DNA from: Ensifer sp. BR816
GTDB lineage: Bacteria; Pseudomonadota; Alphaproteobacteria; Rhizobiales; Rhizobiaceae
DNA: 64,000 nt
Assembly: GCF_000378985.1 (NCBI RefSeq)
Contig: NZ_KB905371.1
Coordinates: 310,001-374,000 of the forward strand
Direction of reading: 5' to 3'
Within the stretch, counting starts at the first letter, position 1, and the number at the start of each line of letters is the position of its first letter. The translations under genes and the position numbers were made by a program. Below are positions 56,925-64,000 of this stretch, in pieces. The notes under the pieces are model-generated. The model had not been told where the DNA came from, made no database searches, and saw only the letters and a list, made by a program, of their open reading frames with translations.

Positions 56925-57365
56925 CTATAGGTTAGTAGCTAGGATTAAGAGGTCGGCAAAGTCGGAAGCTTTGTCGGCCTTTTCTTGATTACGGATATAG
57001 CGTCTGACGACCTGCTCATCGTAGCCAGCCGTTGAGACGAAGTACCCTCGCGCCCAAAAGTGATAGCCCTTGTAGCGCCGTTTGCGCGCATATTTGTTGG
57101 CGACGTAAATCGCCGTCTTGCCTTTCAAAAAGCCGACAATATGCGACACCGAATATTTCGGCGGGATCGATATCAGCATGTGCACATGGTCGGGCATCAA
57201 GTGCCCTTCCTCGATCCGGCAATCCTTTTGCAGAGCAAGCCTGTGCAAAAGGTCACCCAATTCCCGTCGCACGTCCCCGTAGAGCCTTTTCGTGCGGTAT
57301 TTACTCGCGAACACCACATGGTATTTGCAGTCCCACATCGCATGCGATTGCCCACGTCCAGGCAC
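56925..57365 (-). mobile_element. tnpA: IS200-type element with single Y1 (HUH) transposase TnpA
   Basis: 146-residue transposase: CKYHVVFASKYRTKRLYGDV, HUH motif in MPDHVHMLISIPP and a catalytic tyrosine in STAGYDEQVVRRYI. Only tnpA, no tnpB, as in IS200. A palindrome (AACCGCTA-G-TAGCGGTT, 56905-56921) just past the gene may be the subterminal hairpin of one end. Exact ends not set. 56599-56904 and 57366-57648 contain no other gene I can support; a short frame just upstream, ending LELINPTVWGPYLKRIDNEE, may be a transposase remnant. Confidence 0.9.
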
Positions 57366-57648
57366 GCCAAGTCGCAGCAGCCCACCTGCCCCAGCTCGAG
57401 CTGATCAACCCCACCGTATGGGGACCGTATCTCAAACGCATCGACAACGAGGAGCTGGGGGCATGAGCCCTTCCTGTCGGGCGATCCTGCAGGGGATTGC
57501 GTCGAGGTCATGCGGACCCCGCCTGCGGCGTCGGTCTACTTCTGTCAATGCCGGATGAAATTTCCCCAATTCAATGAAGCAGTCGGAGGTCAGCACCCCT
57601 GTATGGCATACGTGATCAAATGATTTTGCGGCGCGCTTGGCGTTGGCA

Positions 57649-57664
57649 TGGTATGGTCCTTGCT
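57649..57664 (+). promoter_or_regulatory. sigma54 promoter upstream of the radical SAM gene
   Basis: TGGTATGGTCCTTGCT: GG-N10-GC with TTGCT at -12. It lies about 165 bp before the GTG start. No perfect NifA site upstream; TGTATGGCATACGTGA near 57600 is one base off in its last triplet. Confidence 0.6.
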
Positions 57665-57829
57665 CTTTGTTAGCTAAATCCGATCAAGCAAAGCTACGAA
57701 CAAAACCATGCCTCCGGCTATTTCGCAGTTCGTTCGAGAAGATGCACGTCTAAGCCCTCATAAAGGACGCAAGGCGATGCTCCTCCGAAGGGAACCCCTT
57801 TTGTTTCGGATAGTTGAGAGATCCAGAAA

Positions 57830-58747
57830 GTGGCCGAGTCAGACCCGATAAACTTACAGGAATTGCGCTCAGCCATCCCCGGCGGCAGGGTCTTGGAGAT
57901 TACGACTGCCACAGGCTGCATCGTTGGATGTTCTTATTGCCCGCAGGACAAGTTCGTCAGCAGGCAAAAAGCAGTATCTCAAGTGAAGCATCTTGGTCTT
58001 GAAGAGTTCAGGCGATGTCTGGGGCGCGTACCGACAGATGTCGACATTAGTTTTGCCGGCTACTCCGAGCCGTGGCTCAATCCTGATTGCACCGAAATGG
58101 TCGAGCACGCTTACATGTGCGGCCATGGCATTCGGGTTTTCACGACGCTTGTGGGAATGAACAGGCGCGATCTCCGACGCTTGCAAGCGCTGCGCTTCAG
58201 GGTATTTGTTGTTCATGTTTTCGACGACGGCATGTACATGAATGGCCGCCTTGTCAGGGCAAAATATCTCGACTTGATTCGTCAACTGGTCGACTCAGAT
58301 ATTCCCTCAATTCGGTTCCTAGTCCTGGGTGAGGTCCATCCCGACATTGTCGGGATAATTCCTGCCGGAGCGCTATATCGCACGCGGCCGCTGAGTAGCA
58401 GAGGTGGAAGCGTCGATCCTAAAATCGTTGAAACGCGACCCCCAGTCGTCGGAGCACTGACATGTGCTGAAGCACGACAGTACCGGAACGTTCTTCTCCC
58501 AAACGGCGACGTTACTCTCTGCTGCATGGATTTTGAGCGGCGCCATGTTCTGGGCAATCTCCTGCGCGACGAATACAAAGATCTTTTTGAAGGACCCGTT
58601 TTTAGGGAAGTCGTAGATTGCATGAATGGAATGGATGGTTTTTTACTCTGCAGGATATGTGAATTTGCCGAACCAAAAACGTCGGCATGCTCATTCAACG
58701 CCGGCGAAACGGCTGATCCGTCATTCCTCGAAAATAGCGGGCAATGA
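57830..58747 (+). CDS. radical SAM protein with C-terminal auxiliary-cluster (SPASM-like) cysteines
   Basis: 305 residues starting at GTG 57830. Radical SAM motif CIVGCSYC (CxxxCxxC) at about residues 29-36; the C-terminal part has several cysteines (GDVTLCCMD, LLCRICEFAEP, TSACSF) as in SPASM/twitch proteins that modify peptides or proteins. No precursor peptide or partner is evident next to it. Behind a sigma54-type promoter, so possibly active in symbiosis. Substrate unknown. Confidence 0.8.
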   Translation: MAESDPINLQELRSAIPGGRVLEITTATGCIVGCSYCPQDKFVSRQKAVSQVKHLGLEEFRRCLGRVPTDVDISFAGYSEPWLNPDCTEMVEHAYMCGHGIRVFTTLVGMNRRDLRRLQALRFRVFVVHVFDDGMYMNGRLVRAKYLDLIRQLVDSDIPSIRFLVLGEVHPDIVGIIPAGALYRTRPLSSRGGSVDPKIVETRPPVVGALTCAEARQYRNVLLPNGDVTLCCMDFERRHVLGNLLRDEYKDLFEGPVFREVVDCMNGMDGFLLCRICEFAEPKTSACSFNAGETADPSFLENSGQ

Positions 58748-59633
58748 CAAGTACAAACCCGACTATCATTCACGATTGGCTCTGATGCCGGCACAGAGGA
58801 ACGGCCACGACGTTGCCTTCCTCCCGAACGCGCGGGCAAGCTTTTCGAGGCACCGCCATTTATGTGTTCATCGTCTGCGATGGCCGGCTGATCGCCTGCA
58901 AGCGGCACGAAAGATCGCCAAAAAGATATCTCAGACTTGAGGCGGTTGAGCGGGGCCTCAATCGAACCGGGCTCATTCTGGCCCGGTAGGCATTCTACTG
59001 TGCCACCCGGTGCAAAATTCAAACGGTGACGTCGGCCGATCGTACCGCTGCGGTTGCGGAGTGCCGGGCTCCGCCACTCGTAGGCCGCAGCATCTCTCTC
59101 GACCTCCTCACCGCGACAACGCAGATCACCCGAAATGGAAAACGGTATTGAGACCGATGGGATTAGCGTCAGACAAGACTAACTTTTGGACAAGACCACC
59201 GATCGCAGATCTTTAGCGAGGTTCGGGAAACTGGGACGATTACGCCCCCGTCACGCAGCACCGTTGGTCGGAAGTTGCAACACTTTTTGGTCACTTCTCC
59301 GACATTTTTGTCCTGCTTTGGACACACAAACGTTTGGCGGATAAACGAAATAAAACCAACGCCTCGATCAAAACTTGATTGTCAATTGCGACCAGGCCGG
59401 CGGGCAGTCTGCTGAACAACTAGAGCCGATCTATGGTCGGAGGTAGCGTGCGAGCGCTCCTCACCGACGCATGACGGGTCGGATACTTCTTCGATCTCTA
59501 CAGGAGTTCTGGTCGGCCAAGGCAGTCGAAGGCGAGCGCCTCTTTTGACCAGCTGATTTGGAACTGCTCAGGTCTGACGAGGGTAAGGTCCCCCCTGCTC
59601 CACGCAAGACTCCAAGAGTGTGATTCCCAAAGA
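58748..59633. other. 0.9 kb without a supported gene before prxS
   Basis: Short open frames only, on both strands. It contains one perfect NifA-type site TGTCCTGCTTTGGACA (59309-59324), about 310 bp upstream of the prxS promoter; that is further than usual, but DNA bending could allow action. Confidence 0.45.
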
Positions 59634-59649
59634 TGGCACGGCCCTTGCG
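59634..59649 (+). promoter_or_regulatory. sigma54 promoter of prxS-rpoN
   Basis: TGGCACGGCCCTTGCG: perfect TGGCAC-N5-TTGC. 80 bp before the prxS ATG. Since rpoN follows prxS, this gives sigma54 positive autoregulation, as described for R. etli prxS-rpoN2. Confidence 0.9.
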
Positions 59650-59729
59650 TGACCGACATGTCGGTTGAGGTCGATCAGCGTCACCCGCAGCAGCTATCCG
59701 TCAGTTTTTCTTCCAGAGGAGCAATATCG

Positions 59730-60269
59730 ATGACCATTAGAAAGAAGGTTCCGTTCGTCACCTTTCGCACGCGTGTTCGCGACGAGTCTATTGGTGGCCC
59801 AAACCCGTACCGGTGGGAAATCAAGACATCCGACGACTATTTCAGCGGCAAGCGCGTCATCCTGTTTGCGCTGCCCGGCGCCTTCACCCCGACCTGCTCC
59901 ACCTACCAGCTGCCCGATTTCGAGGACCTCTACACCGAATTCCAGAAGGAGCGCATTGACGAAATCTACTGTCTCTCCGTCAACGATGCGTTCGTGATGA
60001 ACGCCTGGAGCAGAGCGCAGGGGCTGAAAAAGGTGAAGCTCATTCCCGACGGCTCGGGCGAATTCACTCGCAAAATTGGCATGCTGGTCGCAAAGGACAA
60101 TCTCGGGTTCGGGATGCGCTCCTGGCGCTACGCTGCCATCATCAACAACGGCATAGTGGAGCAGTGGTTCGAGGAGGAAGGCTTCTCCGACAATTGTGAA
60201 GCCGATCCCTATGGCGTCTCTTCTCCGCAGAATGTTCTTGAAAGGCTAAAGGCCCTCGCCGCCGCATGA
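59730..60269 (+). CDS. prxS: peroxiredoxin PrxS
   Basis: 179-residue peroxiredoxin of the Prx5-like/AhpE-related group: PGAFTPTCSTYQLPDF with the peroxidatic cysteine, and VNDAFVMNAWSRAQ. ATG 59730 has AGAGGAG upstream. It reduces peroxides formed during bacteroid respiration. Located 75 bp before rpoN, as in the R. etli prxS-rpoN2 operon. Confidence 0.92.
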   Translation: MTIRKKVPFVTFRTRVRDESIGGPNPYRWEIKTSDDYFSGKRVILFALPGAFTPTCSTYQLPDFEDLYTEFQKERIDEIYCLSVNDAFVMNAWSRAQGLKKVKLIPDGSGEFTRKIGMLVAKDNLGFGMRSWRYAAIINNGIVEQWFEEEGFSDNCEADPYGVSSPQNVLERLKALAAA

Positions 60270-60344
60270 CCTAGAAGAGCCCCGAGTCCTACAGCTACCA
60301 TTACGCACTGCCCGGTGCGCCGCTCGACAGGAGTTTCGCTCTAC

Positions 60345-61817
60345 ATGGAGTCCTTTGTAAGCCTTCTTCAGCGTCAGCAGCAATCGCTGGTTATGACGCC
60401 GCAACTCATTGCCTCGATTCGCCTGCTGCAATTGGCGCATGCCGAACTGCATCAGTTCGTCGAGCAGGAAGTGGAGAAGAACCCATTCCTCGAGTTGGCG
60501 TCAAACAATAGTGCGACTTCAGACGAGCAATCGCCGATCTCGGGGGAAGATCCGAACATTGGCGCGCGCGCAAACGAGGTTGATGGGCCGATTAGGGCCG
60601 AGAGCTCGGAACTGCTCAGGCAATGGAAATCAATCCGCGACACAGGGAGTATCGCCGCGGGGGAACGGCCTGCCCTCGAAGAGTTTGCCGCCTCAGCGGA
60701 AACTTTGCACGACCATGTCGCTCGTCAGGTCGCCCTCACAGCATTCACCCCGCAGGAGCGGCTGATTGCTGGCGAGCTGACCGATCATCTGGAAGACACG
60801 GGGTATATTCATGTAAACCTTTTGGAGCTGGCCCGGAGGCTGGATGCCCGAGAAGTCGATGTGGAGCGGGTTCTCGAAGCCTTGCAGCTCTTTGATCCAC
60901 CGGGAATATTCGCACGATCCCTCAGCGAATGCCTTGAGATACAGTTGCGCCAGCGAGATCGATTCGACCCGGCGATGGCGGCGTTGGTCGCCAATCTTGA
61001 GATGCTCGCGCAACGCGACTTTCAGGCATTGACGCGGCACTGCGGCGTCGATGAAGACGACCTTCTCGACATGTTGCATGAAATACGGACGCTCGATCCC
61101 AAGCCTGGAAACCGATACCAATCCGGAGGTCCGGACTATATCATACCCGATGTCTGGGTTATGCCCTCGCCCGCAGGCGGATGGCAAATCGAGCTTAATC
61201 CGGACATGCTGCCCAAAGTGCTGATCAATCAGACCTATTTTGCCGAAGTCTCTCGCCTTACCGCCCACAATTCGCAAGATCAGGCATTCCTCAACGAATG
61301 CTTCCAAAACGCAAGCTGGCTGGTTCGCAGCCTCGATCAGCGCGCCAAGACCATCCTCAAGGTAGCAACTGAAATCGTGCGCCAGCAGGATGTCTTTCTG
61401 GAACATGGCATTGCCCATCTTCGGCCGCTCAATCTCAAGACCGTGGCTGACGCGATTGACATGCACGAGTCGACTGTAAGTCGGGTGACATCGAACAAGT
61501 ACATGCTCACTCCGCGCGGCGTGTTCGAACTGAAGTATTTTTTCACAGTCGCGATCGCCTCCACCCAAGGCGGCGATGCGCACTCCGCTGAAGCTGTCCG
61601 CCATCGCATCAAGGCGATCATCGCCGCAGAATCCACCGATGAAGTGCTTTCCGACGATGAAATCGTCGCCCGGCTCAAGGAAACCGGCATCAGCATAGCC
61701 CGCCGCACCGTCACAAAGTATCGTGAGGCACTGAACATCCCCTCCTCCGTTCAACGTCGCCGGGAAAATCGCGTACGGCTTAAATGGCAAAGGCCCGACG
61801 AAAGATCCAGTTCGTAA
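60345..61817 (+). CDS. rpoN: RNA polymerase sigma54 factor, symbiotic copy
   Basis: 490-residue RpoN starting MESFVSLLQRQQQSLVMTPQ at 60345 (CAGGAG upstream). Glutamine/leucine-rich region I, acidic region II, core-binding region III, HTH (VADAIDMHESTVSRVTSNKY) and the RpoN box in ARRTVTKYREALNIP are all present. The gene supplies the sigma factor for all the -24/-12 promoters in this window. Full length. Second plasmid copy of the rpoN2 type; a chromosomal copy is expected elsewhere. Confidence 0.96.
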   Translation: MESFVSLLQRQQQSLVMTPQLIASIRLLQLAHAELHQFVEQEVEKNPFLELASNNSATSDEQSPISGEDPNIGARANEVDGPIRAESSELLRQWKSIRDTGSIAAGERPALEEFAASAETLHDHVARQVALTAFTPQERLIAGELTDHLEDTGYIHVNLLELARRLDAREVDVERVLEALQLFDPPGIFARSLSECLEIQLRQRDRFDPAMAALVANLEMLAQRDFQALTRHCGVDEDDLLDMLHEIRTLDPKPGNRYQSGGPDYIIPDVWVMPSPAGGWQIELNPDMLPKVLINQTYFAEVSRLTAHNSQDQAFLNECFQNASWLVRSLDQRAKTILKVATEIVRQQDVFLEHGIAHLRPLNLKTVADAIDMHESTVSRVTSNKYMLTPRGVFELKYFFTVAIASTQGGDAHSAEAVRHRIKAIIAAESTDEVLSDDEIVARLKETGISIARRTVTKYREALNIPSSVQRRRENRVRLKWQRPDERSSS

Positions 61818-61833
61818 TCCCTGGCGAGGCCAT

Positions 61834-62487
61834 TTAGCCGTCCTCCGGACCGAAGCAACTGTTGAAATCGTCGCATTCCCGGCAACTGGACGCAGTACAC
61901 AGCGAAAAGCCTTCAGCCTCGCAGAGCTTGTGGTAGAGATACTTCTTCCATTTCATGTTGTTTGTGTTGCCCGCCGCCAACGTGGGGAAATGCGTGGCAA
62001 GCAAACGGCTGAGTTCGGACCGATCGGAGAGATTGAGTTCCTGCCAGAGATGGCCATCGCGCAAGGCACGCCGGGCGATGATTTTGGCGAAACAGGCGCT
62101 CGTGGGGTCGCCCGGCCGGGCATGCGTCAGCAGCAGGCGAAGCAGAAGTTCTTCTTCCACGCCTGGTTCAGGATCGCTCACCTCTTCCAAGGAGAAGCCG
62201 TGGATGAGGCTTGTGGGGAAATTGCGGGTCAGGATGTCGAGCAACTCGGCGCGCGAAAGGCCAGTTGCCTCGGTCGCCGTCGCCTCCCCGTCCTCGATCT
62301 CCTCGAGTGCACGCGAAAGAACACAGGCAAGGACATGTTCGTCGAAATCCATCTCGAGGTCCATCCGCGGCCATCCGCCAGTGCTTTGCGATTTTGAGTG
62401 TCGTTGCCGACTGGGCCGATAGGATATTCGCACTCCACGGGTGATGCCCGTTCCCGAAAAAATGCGAATCTGAGGCAAATCAGACAT
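61834..62487 (-). CDS. nifQ: NifQ with a nifH-derived N-terminal leader
   Basis: 217 residues as read from the nifH-like ATG at 62487. Residues 1 to about 40 (MSDLPQIRIFSGTGITRGVR ...) are a scrambled copy of the NifH start. Real NifQ begins about residue 42 (MDLEMDFDEHVLACVLSRAL) and ends with the molybdenum/Fe-S motif CTASSCRECDDFNSC (C-x4-C-x2-C-x5-C). NifQ supplies molybdenum for FeMo-co. A start at the inner ATG has only a weak ribosome site, so the leader may be translated. Convergent with rpoN, 16 bp apart. Confidence 0.88.
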   Translation of the reverse strand: MSDLPQIRIFSGTGITRGVRISYRPSRQRHSKSQSTGGWPRMDLEMDFDEHVLACVLSRALEEIEDGEATATEATGLSRAELLDILTRNFPTSLIHGFSLEEVSDPEPGVEEELLLRLLLTHARPGDPTSACFAKIIARRALRDGHLWQELNLSDRSELSRLLATHFPTLAAGNTNNMKWKKYLYHKLCEAEGFSLCTASSCRECDDFNSCFGPEDG

Positions 62488-62557
62488 GGTGATTGTCCTT
62501 CCGTTCCGATCGACGGATGTCATATCAGTCGGCTACCGCCGCCTTGTGACAAGGAGC

Positions 62558-62675
62558 TTCAAAAGTCATGCCAGCTGCGCAGCCAAAACTCTCTGAACTG
62601 CTTTGCTACGTTTTTTCAATCGCTTACGTTGGAGTGCAGCAGGAACGGATTGAACAAGGTGTCTCGGAAGCGACA
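62558..62675 (-). promoter_or_regulatory. nifH-type promoter with NifA site for nifQ
   Basis: The minus strand reads CTGGCATGACTTTTGAA (62574-62558), TTGAA at -12. The NifA site TGTCTCGGAAGCGACA is at 62660-62675, about 86 bp upstream. The palindromic site could also serve the divergent promoter at 62851. Confidence 0.85.
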
Positions 62676-62850
62676 AAACCCGACGGCGCCGCGTCCCCTT
62701 GCACCAAATGCAATCGTCTCCAAGGGGATTGTCGGGGCCGTCAGACAGGAGCTTGCCACGCTGTTAGTGTGGCGATCGTGACGATGCCCGAACATGGACG
62801 AAAAAGACCGTCGAACAATCCGACACCATCGCACAAACCTGGGCGCTGCT

Positions 62851-62866
62851 TGGTACAGTCCTTGCA
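62851..62866 (+). promoter_or_regulatory. sigma54 promoter of the Ntn hydrolase gene
   Basis: TGGTACAGTCCTTGCA: GG-N10-GC with TTGCA. 102 bp before the gene start and about 180 bp from the NifA site shared with nifQ. Confidence 0.68.
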
Positions 62867-62967
62867 AAATGACACTTGAGGCAGGCGCTCGGGCTCGGTC
62901 CGGCTGCTCGCCGCAACAAATCGACATCCAGAAAACCGGGCGCATAGCACATGAGGAGCAGCAGCGG

Positions 62968-63513
62968 ATGACGTGCATTGTCGGTCTTGTCAACAAGGGG
63001 TCAGTTCACATCGGCGGCGATAGCGCGAGTGCGTCCGGCCACTCGCTCACCGTCCGGGCTGATCGCAAGGTCTTCCGCAAGCAGGACTTCATCTTCGGTT
63101 TTACCAGCTCCTTTCGGATGGGCCAGTTGTTGGCGCACGCCTTCGAGCCGCCAGAAAGGCATGCCAAAACAGATGTCTATGCTTTTATGGTAACCGAGTT
63201 TGTGAACGCGCTCCGCCGATGTCTGCAAGATGGCGGCTTCGCACAGCGGCACAACGAAACCGAGCGCGGTGGCACCTTCCTCGTCGGCTATGCCGGACGG
63301 CTCTTCAAAATCGACGCTGACTACCAGGTCGGCGAGACGGCCGATCGGTTTGACGCCTGTGGATGCGGCCAACAAATAGCACTCGGCGCGCTTTTCGCCT
63401 CGCCCCACTCTCCTCCTCTTGAAAGGCTGGCGATAGCGCTCAACGCGGCTGAGCGTTTTTCCACCGGCGTACGCGGCCCGTTTCACTTCGAGACGCTGGA
63501 CTCGGCCGAGTGA
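62968..63513 (+). CDS. proteasome-like Ntn-hydrolase family protein
   Basis: 181 residues from the ATG at 62968 (GAGGAGC upstream); the frame is open further upstream, but those codons overlap the promoter. MTCIVGLVNKGSVHIGGDSA and VFRKQDFIFGFTSSFRMGQL show the 20S proteasome/HslV-like Ntn fold with a Thr at position 2, the potential nucleophile. Relatives stand near nif or rpoN genes on other symbiotic plasmids as far as I recall. Substrate unknown. Confidence 0.75.
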   Translation: MTCIVGLVNKGSVHIGGDSASASGHSLTVRADRKVFRKQDFIFGFTSSFRMGQLLAHAFEPPERHAKTDVYAFMVTEFVNALRRCLQDGGFAQRHNETERGGTFLVGYAGRLFKIDADYQVGETADRFDACGCGQQIALGALFASPHSPPLERLAIALNAAERFSTGVRGPFHFETLDSAE

Positions 63514-63673
63514 GAGGTCGATGCCCGAGGCCGACCTTCGCAAGATCTGGCAAGGGTCCAGGAGCCACCGACCGCACCCTGGCTGGCTTCGCTCGCATCC
63601 CAGCGGCAAGCCCTGCAGGCCGACGTGTTCTTCGCCACGGGTCAACGAAAACTATTGACCGTGACGCCCCTAT

Positions 63674-63767
63674 TGTCCCATGCGCGACAATGTCGGACGT
63701 GGGACATTAACGACTTCGTGCCACCGTGTTGTTTCCACATGATTTTCTCTTTGGCACGGCGGATGCT
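63674..63767 (+). promoter_or_regulatory. iscN promoter: two NifA sites and a -24/-12 element
   Basis: NifA sites TGTCCCATGCGCGACA (63674-63689) and TGTCGGACGTGGGACA (63691-63706), one base apart; sigma54 promoter TGGCACGGCGGATGCT (63752-63767; GG-N10-GC). 43 bp later the iscN gene starts. Confidence 0.85.
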
Positions 63768-63809
63768 TTGTTACGCCCGAACGCATCCCGAGTGAAGAGA
63801 AGGCATCGC

Positions 63810-64000
63810 ATGATCACGCTCACCGAGAATGCCGTCGCCATCATGAAAGCCGCGCTTTCCCGAGCCGCCGAGCCGATGGAAGGTTTTCGCATCATGGTCC
63901 AGACAGGCGGCTGCGCGGGCTTCAAATACCTGATGGGGCTGGAAAGCTTGCCGCGCGAGGGCGACGCGGTCATCGAGGCAGACGGGGTCAAGGTGTTCGT
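63810..64000 (+). CDS. iscN: HesB/IscA-like iron-sulfur scaffold, C-terminus beyond the window
   Basis: 63 codons visible, start MITLTENAVAIMKAALSRAA at 63810 with GAAGAGAAGG upstream; the frame runs off the window. VQTGGCAGFKYLMGLE carries the first conserved cysteine of A-type Fe-S carriers. In R. etli iscN lies before nifU and nifS in the prxS-rpoN2 region, so those genes probably follow. Role: Fe-S cluster supply for nitrogenase. Confidence 0.9.
   Translation, partial: MITLTENAVAIMKAALSRAAEPMEGFRIMVQTGGCAGFKYLMGLESLPREGDAVIEADGVKVF

Overview
This 64 kb window is an accessory replicon segment, almost certainly the symbiotic plasmid or island of an alphaproteobacterial rhizobium (Rhizobium or Sinorhizobium/Ensifer type). 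It carries a nifHDKENX operon, fdxB, nifQ, a plasmid-type rpoN with prxS, the start of an iscN/hesB gene, nodA, nodN, nodO, two intact nodD copies plus a nodD fragment, nod boxes, and ACC deaminase. The nodA gene stands alone without nodBC, as known for bean symbionts of the R. etli type, and a nodO-type gene is present. I cannot name the strain.

Layout. 1-10.2 kb, minus strand: nifH-D-K-E-N-X, a DUF269 gene, a CCE_0567-type gene, fdxB and a SyrA-like small membrane protein, then acdS (cut by the window edge) with its own sigma54 promoter. 11.2-27 kb, an accessory, defence-like block: secreted thermonuclease; a four-gene overlapping operon with MotA/ZorA-like and MotB/OmpA-like proteins; an intact IS66 element with 8-bp target duplication; a DUF4236-SH3 protein; a decayed NYN gene; and a YhaO/YhaN (SbcDC-like) pair. 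27.3-32.9 kb: a di-haem peroxidase fused behind a nifH 5' fragment, then a prolyl oligopeptidase/amidohydrolase pair. 33.3-40.7 kb: nodD, AraC regulator, nodD fragment, nodA, nodN and small genes. 41.2-44.4 kb: a compact RiPP cluster resembling that of pantocin A (31-residue precursor, ThiF/E1-like enzyme, 2OG-Fe oxygenase, EamA exporter). 44.7-49.1 kb: methyltransferase, groESL with CIRCE, second nodD. 49.8-55 kb: P450/ferredoxin/SnoaL/double-SDR/LLM cluster. 55.7-64 kb: nodO with nod box, IS200, radical SAM, prxS-rpoN, nifQ, an Ntn hydrolase, iscN.

Regulation ties the window together. I found -24/-12 promoters in front of ten units, and most have an upstream NifA site (TGT-N10-ACA). Five of them (nifH, peroxidase, peptidase, RiPP cluster, nifQ) share an unusual -12 element reading TTGA instead of TTGC and look like spread copies of the nifH promoter; two still carry part of the nifH coding start. 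This predicts that a pantocin-like peptide, a peroxidase and a peptidase are made under nitrogen-fixing conditions. The most novel candidates are the NifA-controlled RiPP cluster and the ZorAB-like four-gene membrane machine.
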